This document shows positions 55,175 through 63,990 of a stretch of DNA of 64,000 nt, in pieces; positions within the stretch are counted from its first letter, which is position 1; each line of letters opens with the position of its first letter. This stretch comes from SMYC01 sp963578475. Lineage in GTDB: Bacteria > Acidobacteriota > Vicinamibacteria > Marinacidobacterales > SMYC01. The stretch lies in contig CAUZCL010000019.1 in NCBI GenBank assembly GCA_963578475.1, positions 21,527 to 85,526 of the forward strand. Reading direction: 5' to 3'. The position numbers were made by a program, and so were the translations under genes. The notes beneath the pieces were generated by a model that worked only from the letters and a program-made list of their open reading frames with translations, was not told the origin of the DNA and did not search any database.

Positions 55175-56356
55175 ATGAAAGCAAACCGCTCTCCGTTTTC
55201 AGTGTCAGTAGCTTTCGTAGGCCTTCTGGGGCTTGTCGTTGGCTGTGGCTCCATCAAGAGGGCATCGTACACGCCAGAGGAGGTCATCGCGGACCTCCGT
55301 ACCCGGGTTCCACACGAGGACGTCCAGAAGATCGTCGTTCCGTATGACATCAACGACGAGATCCGGCAGCTCGCCATTGAGTCCGTCGACGGCATTCGCA
55401 CCGATCACAACAGGACACGAGCCATCGTCCACGCCATCATCGGCCGTACCGGCATGTCGATTTCCTACGATTGGCTGTCGAACAAAACGGCCCAGCAGGT
55501 TTTCTACGAAGGCAAAGGCAACTGTCTCGCTTACACCAACCTCTTTATAGGTATGGCTCGGGAAGTAGGGATCGACGCCGTTTACGTGGATGTCACCACC
55601 ATCGAGACCGTCACGAAAGAAGCGGAAGTCATTGTCAATAACGGCCACATCACCGCGGGCGTGCGTTATGGGCCGGAGCTCCGGATGATCGACTTTACCC
55701 GCACGCCCGAGCGGGAATATATGGGCGCGAAAGTCATCGACGACTTCGAGGCGATCGCGAACTACTACAACAATCAAGGTTTTCTCTACGGCTATTTCGC
55801 CGAGACTGCCGGTGACCTCGGTGACAACTTCGATCCGAAAGCCGCCGAGCTCGAAATGTACGAGATGGCGCTCGACGTCTATCCAAATTTTTATCGCGCC
55901 CTCAACAATCTCGGCGTCGCGCTCCGCCGTCGCGGGTTCGTCGACCGAGCCATCGAGAATTACAACCTCGCGCTGCAAGCCGACCCAAAATTCGCCGATG
56001 CGCGCTCGAACTTAGGTGCCGCTTATTACTCGTTAGGCCGCGTGGACGACGCGATCCGCGAGTTCGAATTGGCGGCCAAATCGAGTGGATCGAACGCTTA
56101 TTACTACCATCACCTTGGGATTATCCAGTTCCAGCAGGGAAACTACAAGAAGGCGCTCGATCACTTCAAGAAGGCCGTGTCGCGTAACGGAAGCCTGGCC
56201 GATGCCTGCTACTACGTGGGCGAGTCCTACATGAAGCTTGGCAATCGAAGAAAAGCGCTCGAGGCCTATCGCAAGACTCTCAAAAGCGATCCAAACCATC
56301 TTTCGGCGCGCGCCAAGCTCGACAGGCTCGTCGTGTCCGGTAACGAGTCAGAGTAG
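55175..56356 (+). CDS. Lipoprotein with transglutaminase-like and TPR domains
   Basis: The ATG at 55175 (MKANRSPFSV) gives a lipoprotein signal ending GLVVGC. Residues about 110-200 form a transglutaminase-like domain (FYEGKGNCLAYTNLFIGMAR, where the Cys is the expected nucleophile, and NNGHITAGV supplies the His). Four TPRs follow (YRALNNLGVALRRRGFVDRA; FADARSNLGAAYYSLGRVDD and two more). It is 393 residues. It may process or bind peptides in the periplasm or be structural. It seems complete and single. Confidence 0.8.
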   Translation: MKANRSPFSVSVAFVGLLGLVVGCGSIKRASYTPEEVIADLRTRVPHEDVQKIVVPYDINDEIRQLAIESVDGIRTDHNRTRAIVHAIIGRTGMSISYDWLSNKTAQQVFYEGKGNCLAYTNLFIGMAREVGIDAVYVDVTTIETVTKEAEVIVNNGHITAGVRYGPELRMIDFTRTPEREYMGAKVIDDFEAIANYYNNQGFLYGYFAETAGDLGDNFDPKAAELEMYEMALDVYPNFYRALNNLGVALRRRGFVDRAIENYNLALQADPKFADARSNLGAAYYSLGRVDDAIREFELAAKSSGSNAYYYHHLGIIQFQQGNYKKALDHFKKAVSRNGSLADACYYVGESYMKLGNRRKALEAYRKTLKSDPNHLSARAKLDRLVVSGNESE

Positions 56357-56445
56357 GACGCCCGCCTTCGCCCTTCTTCGCCCTTCGGGCTACGGCGGGT
56401 AAACCCGCTACCGTATTTCGAGGGGATCCTCTGGTCCTGGTATAA

Positions 56446-58131
56446 TTGTGTGGCGGGAGGTTGCTGCTGATTCATAAACTCGAAGGGAATGTTGCGGGGT
56501 TGAAGGCCCGGCAGAGAAAGCAGCTCGAGAAGCTGTACAAGCGTCGGTTGCCGCCGCGAGAGCTTGTTACGCAGGACTACGCGCGCCGACTCACGGAAAT
56601 ATCGCGGGAGATCCGGCGCCAGGTCGGTGTTCTTGTGAATCGCAAGGGTGAGGTCGAGTGGGTTATTGTCGGTAGCGCCAAGCAGATTGTTCTCCCCGAT
56701 TTGAAACGCCTCCGCGTCGCCGAGCGTCGCTTTCGCGGCCTTCGCTGTCTGCACACACATCTTTCACAAGAGCCCCTGACTCGGGACGATCTTACGGATC
56801 TAGCACTCCTTCGGCTCGACGTGATGTCCTCCATCGAAGCACGCGAGGACGGGCTTCCCGGAATCGTGCGGACCGCCTATCTTACGCCAGCATCTGCAGG
56901 CGGCGATGGGTCCGAGCCGTGGGAGCTCATGCCGGAAGCGCTCCCGAGTCAGATCGACTTCGACTTCGTCGAGTTCATCACGCATCTCGAGGAGGAGTTC
57001 GCGGAGAAACGTGGCGAGCACCATCGATTCGACCGACGTGAGCGCGCGATTCTCGTCGGTGTCACGACGGGGAGCGTCGAAGAAGAGCGTGAGCACCTCT
57101 CCGAGCTCGCGGAGCTCGCGCGCTTTTCAGGTGTCGTCGTTCTCGACACGCTGGTACAAAAACGTGCCAAGCTCGATCGTCGCTACCTGGTCGGCAAAGG
57201 CAAAAGCGAAGAGCTCGTCATCCAGTCGCTTCAAAAAGGCGCGGACCTCATCATCTTCGACCGAAATCTCACGCCGGCTCAAGTGCGCTCGATCGCGGCG
57301 GCGACTGACTTGAAGATTCTCGACCGGACTCAGCTCATTCTCGACATCTTCGCACAACGCGCGCAGAGCCGGGAAGGCAAGCTCCAAGTCGAGCTCGCGC
57401 AGCTGCGCTACATGCTCCCACGTCTCACTGAGATGGACACCGCACTCTCGCGTCTGACGGGAGGCATTGGAGGCCGCGGCCCCGGTGAAACGAAGCTCGA
57501 GATCGATCGACGACGCGCGCGTGACCGCATCGCCAGGCTCCAAAAGTCGATCCAGGACATTCGGCGAAAAAGGGGCGAGCGGCGCAAGAGACGTGTGGGT
57601 AGAGGTCTCCCAATCGTGACGCTCGTTGGTTACACGAATGCGGGCAAGTCCAGCCTTCTCAACCGGCTCACAAAAAGCACTGTGGCTGCCGGAAGCCGCA
57701 TGTTCGAAACGCTCGATCCGACAACTCGGCGTTTGCGCGTACCGGTCGAGAAGGAAGTCCTTCTCGCCGATACGGTCGGGTTCATTCGAGACTTGCCGCC
57801 GGAGCTCATCGAGGCCTTTCGGGCGACGCTCGAAGAGATTGAGACTTCGGCTTTGATCCTACACGTTGTCGATGCCTCGTCGCCGGAGTCTCGCGAGCGC
57901 ATGGACGCCGTCGCCAAGATTCTCTCGGATCTCGAGCTCAATGACATACCCCAGCTCGTCGTGTTCAACAAGAGCGATCTCTTGTCTCCCGACGAACGTG
58001 CCGCGCTCGGATGGGTGCCCGATTCCATCGTCGTCTCGGCGCTGACCGGTGACGGTACGGAAGCGGTCGTCGAGTGCGTCGGCAGTTTCGTGAAGACGCC
58101 TAATCCCGTCAGCTATCCCAGCTCTTCGTAG
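56446..58131 (+). CDS. hflX: Ribosome-associated GTPase HflX
   Basis: The 561-residue GTPase has the HflX N-terminal domain (ILVGVTTGSVEEEREHLSEL, LVGKGKSEEL, LTGGIGGRGPGETKLE) and the G domain (VGYTNAGKSSLLNRL, LADTVGFIRDLPPELIE, FNKSD). It splits stalled or stressed 70S ribosomes. The TTG start given here overlaps a TATAAT at 56441-56446. If that is the -10 hexamer, translation probably starts slightly downstream near 56461-56470, where a GGGAGG precedes. The last 19 nt overlap the convergent rsgA gene. Confidence 0.92.
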   Translation: MCGGRLLLIHKLEGNVAGLKARQRKQLEKLYKRRLPPRELVTQDYARRLTEISREIRRQVGVLVNRKGEVEWVIVGSAKQIVLPDLKRLRVAERRFRGLRCLHTHLSQEPLTRDDLTDLALLRLDVMSSIEAREDGLPGIVRTAYLTPASAGGDGSEPWELMPEALPSQIDFDFVEFITHLEEEFAEKRGEHHRFDRRERAILVGVTTGSVEEEREHLSELAELARFSGVVVLDTLVQKRAKLDRRYLVGKGKSEELVIQSLQKGADLIIFDRNLTPAQVRSIAAATDLKILDRTQLILDIFAQRAQSREGKLQVELAQLRYMLPRLTEMDTALSRLTGGIGGRGPGETKLEIDRRRARDRIARLQKSIQDIRRKRGERRKRRVGRGLPIVTLVGYTNAGKSSLLNRLTKSTVAAGSRMFETLDPTTRRLRVPVEKEVLLADTVGFIRDLPPELIEAFRATLEEIETSALILHVVDASSPESRERMDAVAKILSDLELNDIPQLVVFNKSDLLSPDERAALGWVPDSIVVSALTGDGTEAVVECVGSFVKTPNPVSYPSSS

Positions 58132-59072
58132 AGCCGGCAGTAGCTGTCGTAGCGCTTGCGAGCGATCCTCCCGTCCTCGACCGCTCCTTTAACCACGCAG
58201 TGAGGCTCGGGAATGTGGCTGCAGGAAGCGAAATGGCACTGGTGGAGCAGTGGACGGAATTCGATGAAGCCTTCGGCGAGCTTGCGGCGCTCGATGTGGC
58301 CCACGGAAAGCTCGCGGATACCGGGCGTGTCGACGAGCTCTCCACCAAAGTCTAGACTGAAGAGGATCGAGGCCGTGGTCGTATGCCGGCCCTTTCCGTG
58401 ACGATCGACCCGTGCGCTCGAGAGTTGGAGCCCGGGCTGTATCGCGGCCGCGAGCTTCGACTTGCCAACGCCCGAATGTCCCGTCAGCACCGATCGTTTG
58501 TCTTTCAAGAGCGCTCGGAGCTCGTCGTGCCCCGCTTCTGTCTTGGCGCTCGTGAAGATGACGGGATAGCCTAGCTTGCGGTAAAGCTCGAGCTCGGCGC
58601 GGGCTTCGACGAGAGCTTGGTCGTCTCCGAGATCGATCTTGTTGAGACACAAAGCGGGTGCGATAGAGGCGTCATGCGCAATGACAAGAAAGCGGTCGAT
58701 GAGCCCCACCTTGAAGCCTGGGCGCTCGAGAGCGGAGACGATGACGACCTGATCGACGTTCGCCGCGAGCACCTGAAGCGATGGTTTGCGCTTGCCGACT
58801 TGCCGCACGATTGCCGTGCTGCGTGGGAGCACGGCGTGGATGACGCCTTTCGACGAGCTGAGAGGCGTGAGCTCGACGCGGTCTCCGACCGCTAGTTGGT
58901 TGCGCTCGTCCGAGCCGTCGCCCGTGAAGAGCCTGCCACGCAGATAGCAAGCGAAGGTCTTCGAATCCGTGCGGACGGACACTTCTTTCCCCAGGATTCT
59001 GTAGACAGTTCCGACCTCGACGTCGGTGGGCTCGATCATGGCTAGTTCGGGTGAAGCCAGGCGAGCCGCCAT
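58113..59072 (-). CDS. rsgA: Ribosome small-subunit-dependent GTPase RsgA
   Basis: The 319-residue protein is a circularly permuted GTPase: NKIDL (G4) comes before the P-loop TGHSGVGKSKL (G1), then VDTPGIRE (G3). An OB-like N-terminal domain and a C-terminal zinc finger (CHFASCSHIPEPHC) are visible. It helps 30S subunit maturation. An internal ATG (59039) is also possible. It is convergent with hflX (19 nt overlap) and divergent from lpxB (49 nt). Confidence 0.93.
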   Translation of the reverse strand: MAARLASPELAMIEPTDVEVGTVYRILGKEVSVRTDSKTFACYLRGRLFTGDGSDERNQLAVGDRVELTPLSSSKGVIHAVLPRSTAIVRQVGKRKPSLQVLAANVDQVVIVSALERPGFKVGLIDRFLVIAHDASIAPALCLNKIDLGDDQALVEARAELELYRKLGYPVIFTSAKTEAGHDELRALLKDKRSVLTGHSGVGKSKLAAAIQPGLQLSSARVDRHGKGRHTTTASILFSLDFGGELVDTPGIRELSVGHIERRKLAEGFIEFRPLLHQCHFASCSHIPEPHCVVKGAVEDGRIARKRYDSYCRLYEELG

Positions 59073-59121
59073 GCTATATTCGTTGCCGAACCGCTGTCAA
59101 AAACAAAGCCGGCCCATCCAC

Positions 59122-60258
59122 GTGAAACCACCCACGATCCTCATCAGTTGCGGCGAAGCGTCAGGAGACCTCTACGCCTCTGAGCTTTTGAAAGAGCTGA
59201 AGAGACTCGAGCCCACCTGCGAGGCCTTCGGCCTTTTCGGCGAGCGTACGGAGTCCGCCGGTGCTACGGCTACCGTCCGGCTCGAGGAGATCTCGGTCAT
59301 CGGCCTCGTCGAGGTCGTGAGCAAGCTCCCCGCTCTTTTGAGCGCGATGCGCCGCCTTTCGGCCGCGGCGCTTTCGAGACGCCCGGACGTCGCTGTCCTC
59401 ATCGACTTCTCTGGGTTCAATCTCAGACTGGCAAAGCGGCTCGACGCGCTCGGGATCCCGATCGTCTATTACGTCAGTCCTCAAGTCTGGGCTTGGCGCC
59501 GGGGGAGGGTCCGGACGATTCGAAAGCTCGTGAGCGAGATGCTCGTGATCCTTCCCTTCGAGAAGAGCTTCTATGAGAAAGAAGGTGTGAACGTCCGCTA
59601 TGTCGGCCATCCACTCGTCGATCGCGTTTCTGCATCAGAAACGCGTGAGGCTTTTTGCCGGCGTCTATCTCTCGATCCTGAGCGGCCGATCGTGGCGGTC
59701 CTGCCCGGGAGTCGCCGGAGCGAGATCGAATTTCACGTTCCGGTCCTCGGCGACAGCATCGAAGCGTTGTCGCGAAAACAGCCGTCGCTTCAGTTTGTCG
59801 TCAGCCGCGCACCGACCGTGCCAACGGAGATGCTCGTCGATCGACTGGGACCGTCGATCGATCTCGTGCGACTCATGAACGGGAGCGTCCATGACGGCCT
59901 CGCCCATGCCGCCGTCGCGATCGTGGCCTCCGGAACCGCCTCGGTAGAGGCCGCGCTTCTCGGCACACCGATGGTGGTCATCTATCGCGTGAGCCGCGCG
60001 AGCTACCTTCTCGGCAATCCTTTCGTCGATGTGCCGTTTTATTCCATGGTCAACCTCATCGCGGAGCGCGAGCTCGTGCCCGAGCTGATTCAAGACGCGA
60101 TGACACCGGCCAATATCGTCGAGCAAGTGTGGCGCTTGATGCAGGACGATCGCGCCTTGTCGATGCGCACCGGGCTAGACGATTTGAAACAGAAGCTTGG
60201 CGGAGGGGGCGCGTCGCGTCGCGCGGCCGAAGCTGTCCTCTCACACGTCGAGCGATGA
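59122..60258 (+). CDS. lpxB: Lipid-A-disaccharide synthase LpxB
   Basis: The GTG at 59122 (VKPPTILISCGEASGDLYA) is chosen because the family starts just before the SxGEASGD motif. The upstream frame runs over the rsgA start. The 378-residue glycosyltransferase has PQVWAWRRGRV, LPFEKSFYEKEGV, VGHPLVDRV, VLPGSRRSEI and the terminal NPFVDVPFYSMVNLIAERE. It joins UDP-diacylglucosamine and lipid X on the cytoplasmic side. It shows that the cell makes lipid A. Confidence 0.93.
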   Translation: MKPPTILISCGEASGDLYASELLKELKRLEPTCEAFGLFGERTESAGATATVRLEEISVIGLVEVVSKLPALLSAMRRLSAAALSRRPDVAVLIDFSGFNLRLAKRLDALGIPIVYYVSPQVWAWRRGRVRTIRKLVSEMLVILPFEKSFYEKEGVNVRYVGHPLVDRVSASETREAFCRRLSLDPERPIVAVLPGSRRSEIEFHVPVLGDSIEALSRKQPSLQFVVSRAPTVPTEMLVDRLGPSIDLVRLMNGSVHDGLAHAAVAIVASGTASVEAALLGTPMVVIYRVSRASYLLGNPFVDVPFYSMVNLIAERELVPELIQDAMTPANIVEQVWRLMQDDRALSMRTGLDDLKQKLGGGGASRRAAEAVLSHVER

Positions 60259-60290
60259 AAGAAATTCTCTGATTTCAAGGAGGCATGTTC

Positions 60291-60851
60291 ATGCGACGCA
60301 TCTGGACGCGGCTTTCGTTGTTGCTTGCCGCAATGTCTTTCTTCGCGGCCGGCCCCGGCTCCATCGAAGCGGGATCGGTCGTGGCCTACAACCTCGAGCA
60401 AATGACGGACCGCGCCGATTTGATCTTTATCGGCCATGTGGTGGGCAAGCGCGCAGAGTGGAACGCCGACAGAACCCGCATTTACACGTTGGTGACTTTC
60501 GAAGTTGACGACTACTTGAAAGGCGGTAACGAAGCGCGGGTAACCACCGTGCGTCTTCTTGGAGGACAGGTCGGGCCTTATCTGGCTATGGTGCCCGGAA
60601 CGCCTCAATTCGGAATAGGCGAAGAGGTGCTTCTTTTTTGCGCGGGGAGCGCCGCCAGAATTCCGTCGGTACTCGGTCTCTCGCTCGGCAAGTTCTCTAT
60701 CACGACCGACCGCAGCGGCGAGCGCGTCGTGAAACGCGACATTTCGACGTTGATGGTCGCGAACCACAATACTCGAGCGCGAAAGCCGGACGATCCGATC
60801 ACACGCTATCGCCTCGCGGATATCCGATCACGGATCGAGGGGTATCAATGA
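60291..60851 (+). CDS. Exported protein of unknown function, first of a coupled cassette
   Basis: The ATG at 60291 has better spacing from AAGGAGG than the ATG at 60285. The 186-residue protein has a signal peptide (LSLLLAAMSFFAAGPGSIEA), then a beta-rich domain (MTDRADLIFIGHVVGKRAEW, IYTLVTFEVDDYLKGG, QFGIGEEVLLFC). I recall similar small exported proteins beside matrixin-like proteases, but no function is known. It overlaps the protease gene by 4 nt. Confidence 0.65.
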   Translation: MRRIWTRLSLLLAAMSFFAAGPGSIEAGSVVAYNLEQMTDRADLIFIGHVVGKRAEWNADRTRIYTLVTFEVDDYLKGGNEARVTTVRLLGGQVGPYLAMVPGTPQFGIGEEVLLFCAGSAARIPSVLGLSLGKFSITTDRSGERVVKRDISTLMVANHNTRARKPDDPITRYRLADIRSRIEGYQ

Positions 60852-61870
60852 CAAATGCGCGCACCTTGTCCGTCGGTCTCGTCGCTCTGGCGTTGCTCGT
60901 TTTCGTCCCAGGCACGGGTGCTTATCACATCATCCAGCATGTCTCGCCGGACGGAAACGACGTCGAGCTCGAATGGGACACGAGCTTCGGCCCTGTCCCG
61001 TTCTTCGTGAACAATACGACGCCACTCGACTTCAGTCTTGAGGAAGCTGTGCAGGCCTTCGAACAGTCGTATCAGGCGTGGGAGGATGTGGAGACGGCGA
61101 CGATCACGTTCGAGCTGGCCGGCCTCACCAGCGCGAAACCGTTCGAGTTCTTTGACGGCAAGAGCACGCTTGGGTTCACCTCGGATCCGGATCTCGCATC
61201 TCCCGGCGTGCTCGGAGCCACACTACAAGTCATCGATATCCGCTCTGGCGAGATCGTCGAAGCCGATATTGTTTTCAGCAACAGCTTCTTCTGGTCGGTC
61301 GACCCGAACGGAGCTCCCGGCACCTTCGATTTGGTTTCGGTGGCAACGCATGAGATCGGCCATTTCTTTGGGCTCGACCACTCGCATGTTGGCTTCATGG
61401 AGAACGAAGGCTTCGATCGTCAACTCGTTTCTGGGGCGGCGATCATGTTTCCCTTTTCTTTCGGTCCCAGCAACGTCGAGGGCCGAACGCTCACCGACGA
61501 CGACATCACGGGCATTTCCGTCATGTATCCGATGGGCGGTTTCGCTACGCTGAGGGGGCGGCTCGCGGGCCGGGTGACGAAAGGAGGCCAAGGAGTGGCG
61601 TTCGCCCATCTCGTGGTGTTCAACCCGTTCACGGGACAGACTATTGGCGGCTTCGCCGACGATACGGGGAGGTACGCCATCCGAGGCCTGCCCGCGGGCC
61701 CCGTGACCGTGCGCGTGAACCCGATAGCCGACCCCACCTCGCCCGGAGATTTCGGATTTCCCTCACACATCGCGGATATCGACTTTCGCGACGCGCTCTT
61801 TCACGGCGGCGCGGCCGTGGTTGTTCCTTCGAACACCACGACGGGTATCGACATCGAGGTGCAGCCGTGA
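60848..61870 (+). CDS. Exported matrixin-like metalloprotease
   Basis: The 340-residue protein has a signal peptide (VGLVALALLVFVPGTGA) and a zinc-binding motif THEIGHFFGLDHSH, the metzincin HExxHxxGxxH. A downstream SGAAIMFPFSF supplies the Met-turn. Residues about 230-340 form a carboxypeptidase-regulatory-like beta-sandwich (DTGRYAIRGLPAGPVTVRVN). It is probably an extracellular or periplasmic protease. The start overlaps the previous stop (ATGA) and the stop overlaps the next start. Confidence 0.85.
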   Translation: MTNARTLSVGLVALALLVFVPGTGAYHIIQHVSPDGNDVELEWDTSFGPVPFFVNNTTPLDFSLEEAVQAFEQSYQAWEDVETATITFELAGLTSAKPFEFFDGKSTLGFTSDPDLASPGVLGATLQVIDIRSGEIVEADIVFSNSFFWSVDPNGAPGTFDLVSVATHEIGHFFGLDHSHVGFMENEGFDRQLVSGAAIMFPFSFGPSNVEGRTLTDDDITGISVMYPMGGFATLRGRLAGRVTKGGQGVAFAHLVVFNPFTGQTIGGFADDTGRYAIRGLPAGPVTVRVNPIADPTSPGDFGFPSHIADIDFRDALFHGGAAVVVPSNTTTGIDIEVQP

Positions 61871-62541
61871 GGCGCGTCGTGGCAAAGGGAGCCTTCTTGT
61901 GTGCCCTCTTGATAGCCACAACGGCGAGCGCCCAATTCGAGGTCAATCCCACGGTTCGAGGCCAAGTCAAGCCCAAACGGCTCGAGGTGTCCGGATTCAT
62001 CGGCATGCTGTCGGTAAACCATAGTCTCGGGACGGCCGCGAACATCTATCAGACGGTGACGGGCGAGGCGGAGAATCTCGGTTTCGGGAAACTCCTGGGA
62101 TTCAGAGCGAGCTGGGCATTCACACCTATGCTCACCGCGGAGTTCAACGTGTCCCGTGGCAACAACGCTCATTCACTCACCATCGACGACGAAACGGCCG
62201 GCACCGAAACTCTTGCCGACCAGTTCGAGACCGCTCAGCTCTTTCTGGGCGGCAACCTCATCCTCCAGTTTCCACGGGGCCGCTTCGTGCCCCACGTCAG
62301 CGTTGGCGGCGGACTTCACCGAATGACGCCGACGAGCCCAATTGCCGAAATCGAGCGCGTCTCTGCGATCGACTTCAGCGTTGGCGGCGGCCTCAAAGTT
62401 TGGTTTTCGAATCCGGATTTTATCGCCCTGCGCGTCGACGTGCGCTATCACACGGCGACAGCTGGCATCACATTTCCTGGCGGCTCGTCGACCCCAAAAG
62501 GACTCGAGCTCACCATCGGCGCTTCCTTCGCCGTTTTCTAG
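61867..62541 (+). CDS. Outer-membrane beta-barrel protein
   Basis: The GTG at 61867 overlaps the protease stop (GTGA). The 224-residue protein has a signal peptide (KGAFLCALLIATTASA) and alternating strands (LEVSGFIGMLSVNHS, FIALRVDVRYHTA) ending in Phe (LTIGASFAVF), the C-terminal signature of outer-membrane barrels. It probably forms an 8-10 stranded barrel. It is the third gene of the coupled cassette. It might carry or anchor the exported proteins. Confidence 0.75.
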   Translation: MRRVVAKGAFLCALLIATTASAQFEVNPTVRGQVKPKRLEVSGFIGMLSVNHSLGTAANIYQTVTGEAENLGFGKLLGFRASWAFTPMLTAEFNVSRGNNAHSLTIDDETAGTETLADQFETAQLFLGGNLILQFPRGRFVPHVSVGGGLHRMTPTSPIAEIERVSAIDFSVGGGLKVWFSNPDFIALRVDVRYHTATAGITFPGGSSTPKGLELTIGASFAVF

Positions 62542-62557
62542 CCGTAGCGCCTACGGC
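62541..62557 (+). terminator. Possible terminator hairpin after the matrixin cassette
   Basis: GCCGTAG-CGC-CTACGGC forms a 7-bp stem with a 3-nt loop directly at the end of the beta-barrel gene. No T-run follows, so termination is uncertain. Confidence 0.4.
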
Positions 62558-62570
62558 CTTCCGGACGCGT

Positions 62571-62620
62571 GCGACGCGACACGACACGACGCGACGCGAC
62601 GCGAAGCGACGCGACGCGAC
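62571..62620. repeat. Tandem 5-bp repeat, ten units of GCGAC and variants
   Basis: Ten contiguous 5-nt units (mostly GCGAC, two ACGAC, one GCGAA) cover exactly 50 bp. It lies outside any gene between the barrel gene and the tRNA gene. It is a simple slippage repeat, not a CRISPR array. Confidence 0.85.
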
Positions 62621-62725
62621 TCCGAGCCGTGAGGATCAGCGGATAAGCCGTCTTGACAGCGTCGGCCCAGTGGTCTAACCTCTTGAGTTCGCCCTTCTCT
62701 CAGGCGGGTGCCCCACCTAAAATAA

Positions 62726-62800
62726 GCCGGCGTAGCTCAGTGGTAGAGCAGCTGATTCGTAATCAGCAGGTCGGAAGTTCAAATCTTCTCGCCGGCTCCA
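62726..62800 (+). tRNA. tRNA-Thr (anticodon CGU)
   Basis: A 75-nt cloverleaf with acceptor GCCGGCG / CGCCGGC (62726-62732 and 62790-62796), D arm GCTC...GAGC, anticodon arm GCTGA-TTCGTAA-TCAGC with CGT at the centre, T arm GGAAG-TTCAAAT-CTTCT, discriminator T and encoded CCA. The CGU anticodon decodes the Thr codon ACG. Its 3' part is a likely integration site for the adjacent integrase remnant. Confidence 0.95.
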
Positions 62801-62819
62801 TTTCGATCCAACAACTTGC

Positions 62820-63019
62820 GAGGATCGGTCTTCCTCCAAATTGCTTTTGGTCACCATTTGGTCACCATCAGTGAATCCGGGGTCATCGAGCGTGTCCATC
62901 AATCTGCTGTCGCCCGAAGGTAACCAGCGACCGTAAGTATCCACGGTAACCTTGATGCTTGAGTGCCCGAGCTGCTCTTTGATGTAAGCAAGTGGCACGC
63001 CTCGCTGAATCATCAGCAT
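62820..63019 (-). pseudogene. Tyrosine recombinase/integrase C-terminal remnant
   Basis: The frame from 63019 reads GVPLAYIKEQLGHSSIKVTV then DTYGRWLP: the GHSS block (His) and the Tyr nucleophile of a phage-type integrase. Only about 65 C-terminal residues remain; upstream the frame runs into the transposase-containing segment. The gene points toward the tRNA-Thr gene, the usual arrangement for tRNA-targeted islands. The translation beyond 62815 into the tRNA antisense is not protein. Confidence 0.75.
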
Positions 63020-63102
63020 CGCAAAAGTGTTGTCCCTTCTATTTATTCATCCGCGTGCTTTGCTATTGATCTTTCTCGCCCGCGCGCGTCAGTATCCCCG
63101 TC

Positions 63103-63990
63103 ATGATCTGGTTGCTTCTGCGCTCCCTCGTCTCGACGTTCAAAACGCACCGCTCACTGGCGCTCGAGAATCTCGCTCTTCGGCAGCAGCTCGCCGTGCT
63201 CCAACGTTCGGTGAAACGGCCACAGCTCTCGAATCTGGACCGCGGCCTTTGGGTGCTCTTGCGCAGGTTCTGGACCGACTGGGCAAAGGTCCTCGTGATC
63301 GTTAAACCCGACACCGTAGTGCGTTGGCACCGTGCCGGCTTCCGACGCTACTGGACGTGGAGGAGTCGGCGACTGCGGCTGGGTCGCCCATGCGTTGCGC
63401 CGGAGATTCACGAGCTGATCCGCGACATGTGCCGGGCCAACCCACTTTGGGGAGCGCCGCGCGTGCACGGCGAGCTAGTGAAGCTCGGAATCTCCATTTC
63501 CCAGACCGCGGTTTCCAAGTACATGATTCGCCGTCGCAAGCCACCGTCCCAGACATGGCGGAGCTTTCTCGACAATCATGTCGAGGACTTGGTGTCCATC
63601 GACTTCTTCACGTTGCCGACCGCCACCTTCCGGATTCTGTTCGTTTTCATCATTCTCCGTCACGACCGCCGGCGCATCGTCCATTTCAATATCACGGAGC
63701 ATCCTTCGGCAGAGTGGACCGCGCAGCAGATCGTCGATGCCTTTCCGTGGGATACGGCGCCGCGTTACATGCTGCGAGACCGGGATGGAATCTACGGGCC
63801 GTACTTCAAACGGCGCGTTGCGGGACTCGACATCGAGCAGGTTCGGACGGCGCCGCGCTCCCCGTGACAGAGCCCGTAGGGTCAAAATATTCGAACGACA
63901 ATCAGGTCAGCAAGTTCGGCGGACCCCGCGGGCCGGTTGAACCCGCCCTTCCTGTCGGATAGGTATTCCAGTTCTTCGGGGAGTCGCGAT
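63103..63990 (+). mobile_element. IS3/IS481-like transposase (DDE integrase core), disrupted
   Basis: The ATG at 63103 opens 254 codons with a helix-turn-helix region (ENLALRQQLAVLQRSVKRPQ, WHRAGFRRYWTWRSR), then the integrase core with Asp in LVSIDFFTLPT and Asp in LRDRDGIYGPYF. Where the family continues APRSPWQNPxxE toward the catalytic Glu, the TGG is TGA (63865-63867). The remaining sequence after about 63880 does not continue the family clearly. It lacks the third catalytic residue. No terminal inverted repeats were found. Confidence 0.7.

Noticed and set aside
59026..59121. Upstream start for LpxB
   Set aside because: It overlaps the divergent rsgA start and adds residues not found in the family; GTG 59122 fits.
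62571..62620. Possible CRISPR array
   Set aside because: The unit is 5 bp without spacers; it is a simple tandem repeat, and no cas genes are present.
62717..62815. Conserved-looking peptide at the end of the integrase frame
   Set aside because: It is the translation of the tRNA-Thr antisense strand, a well-known spurious peptide.
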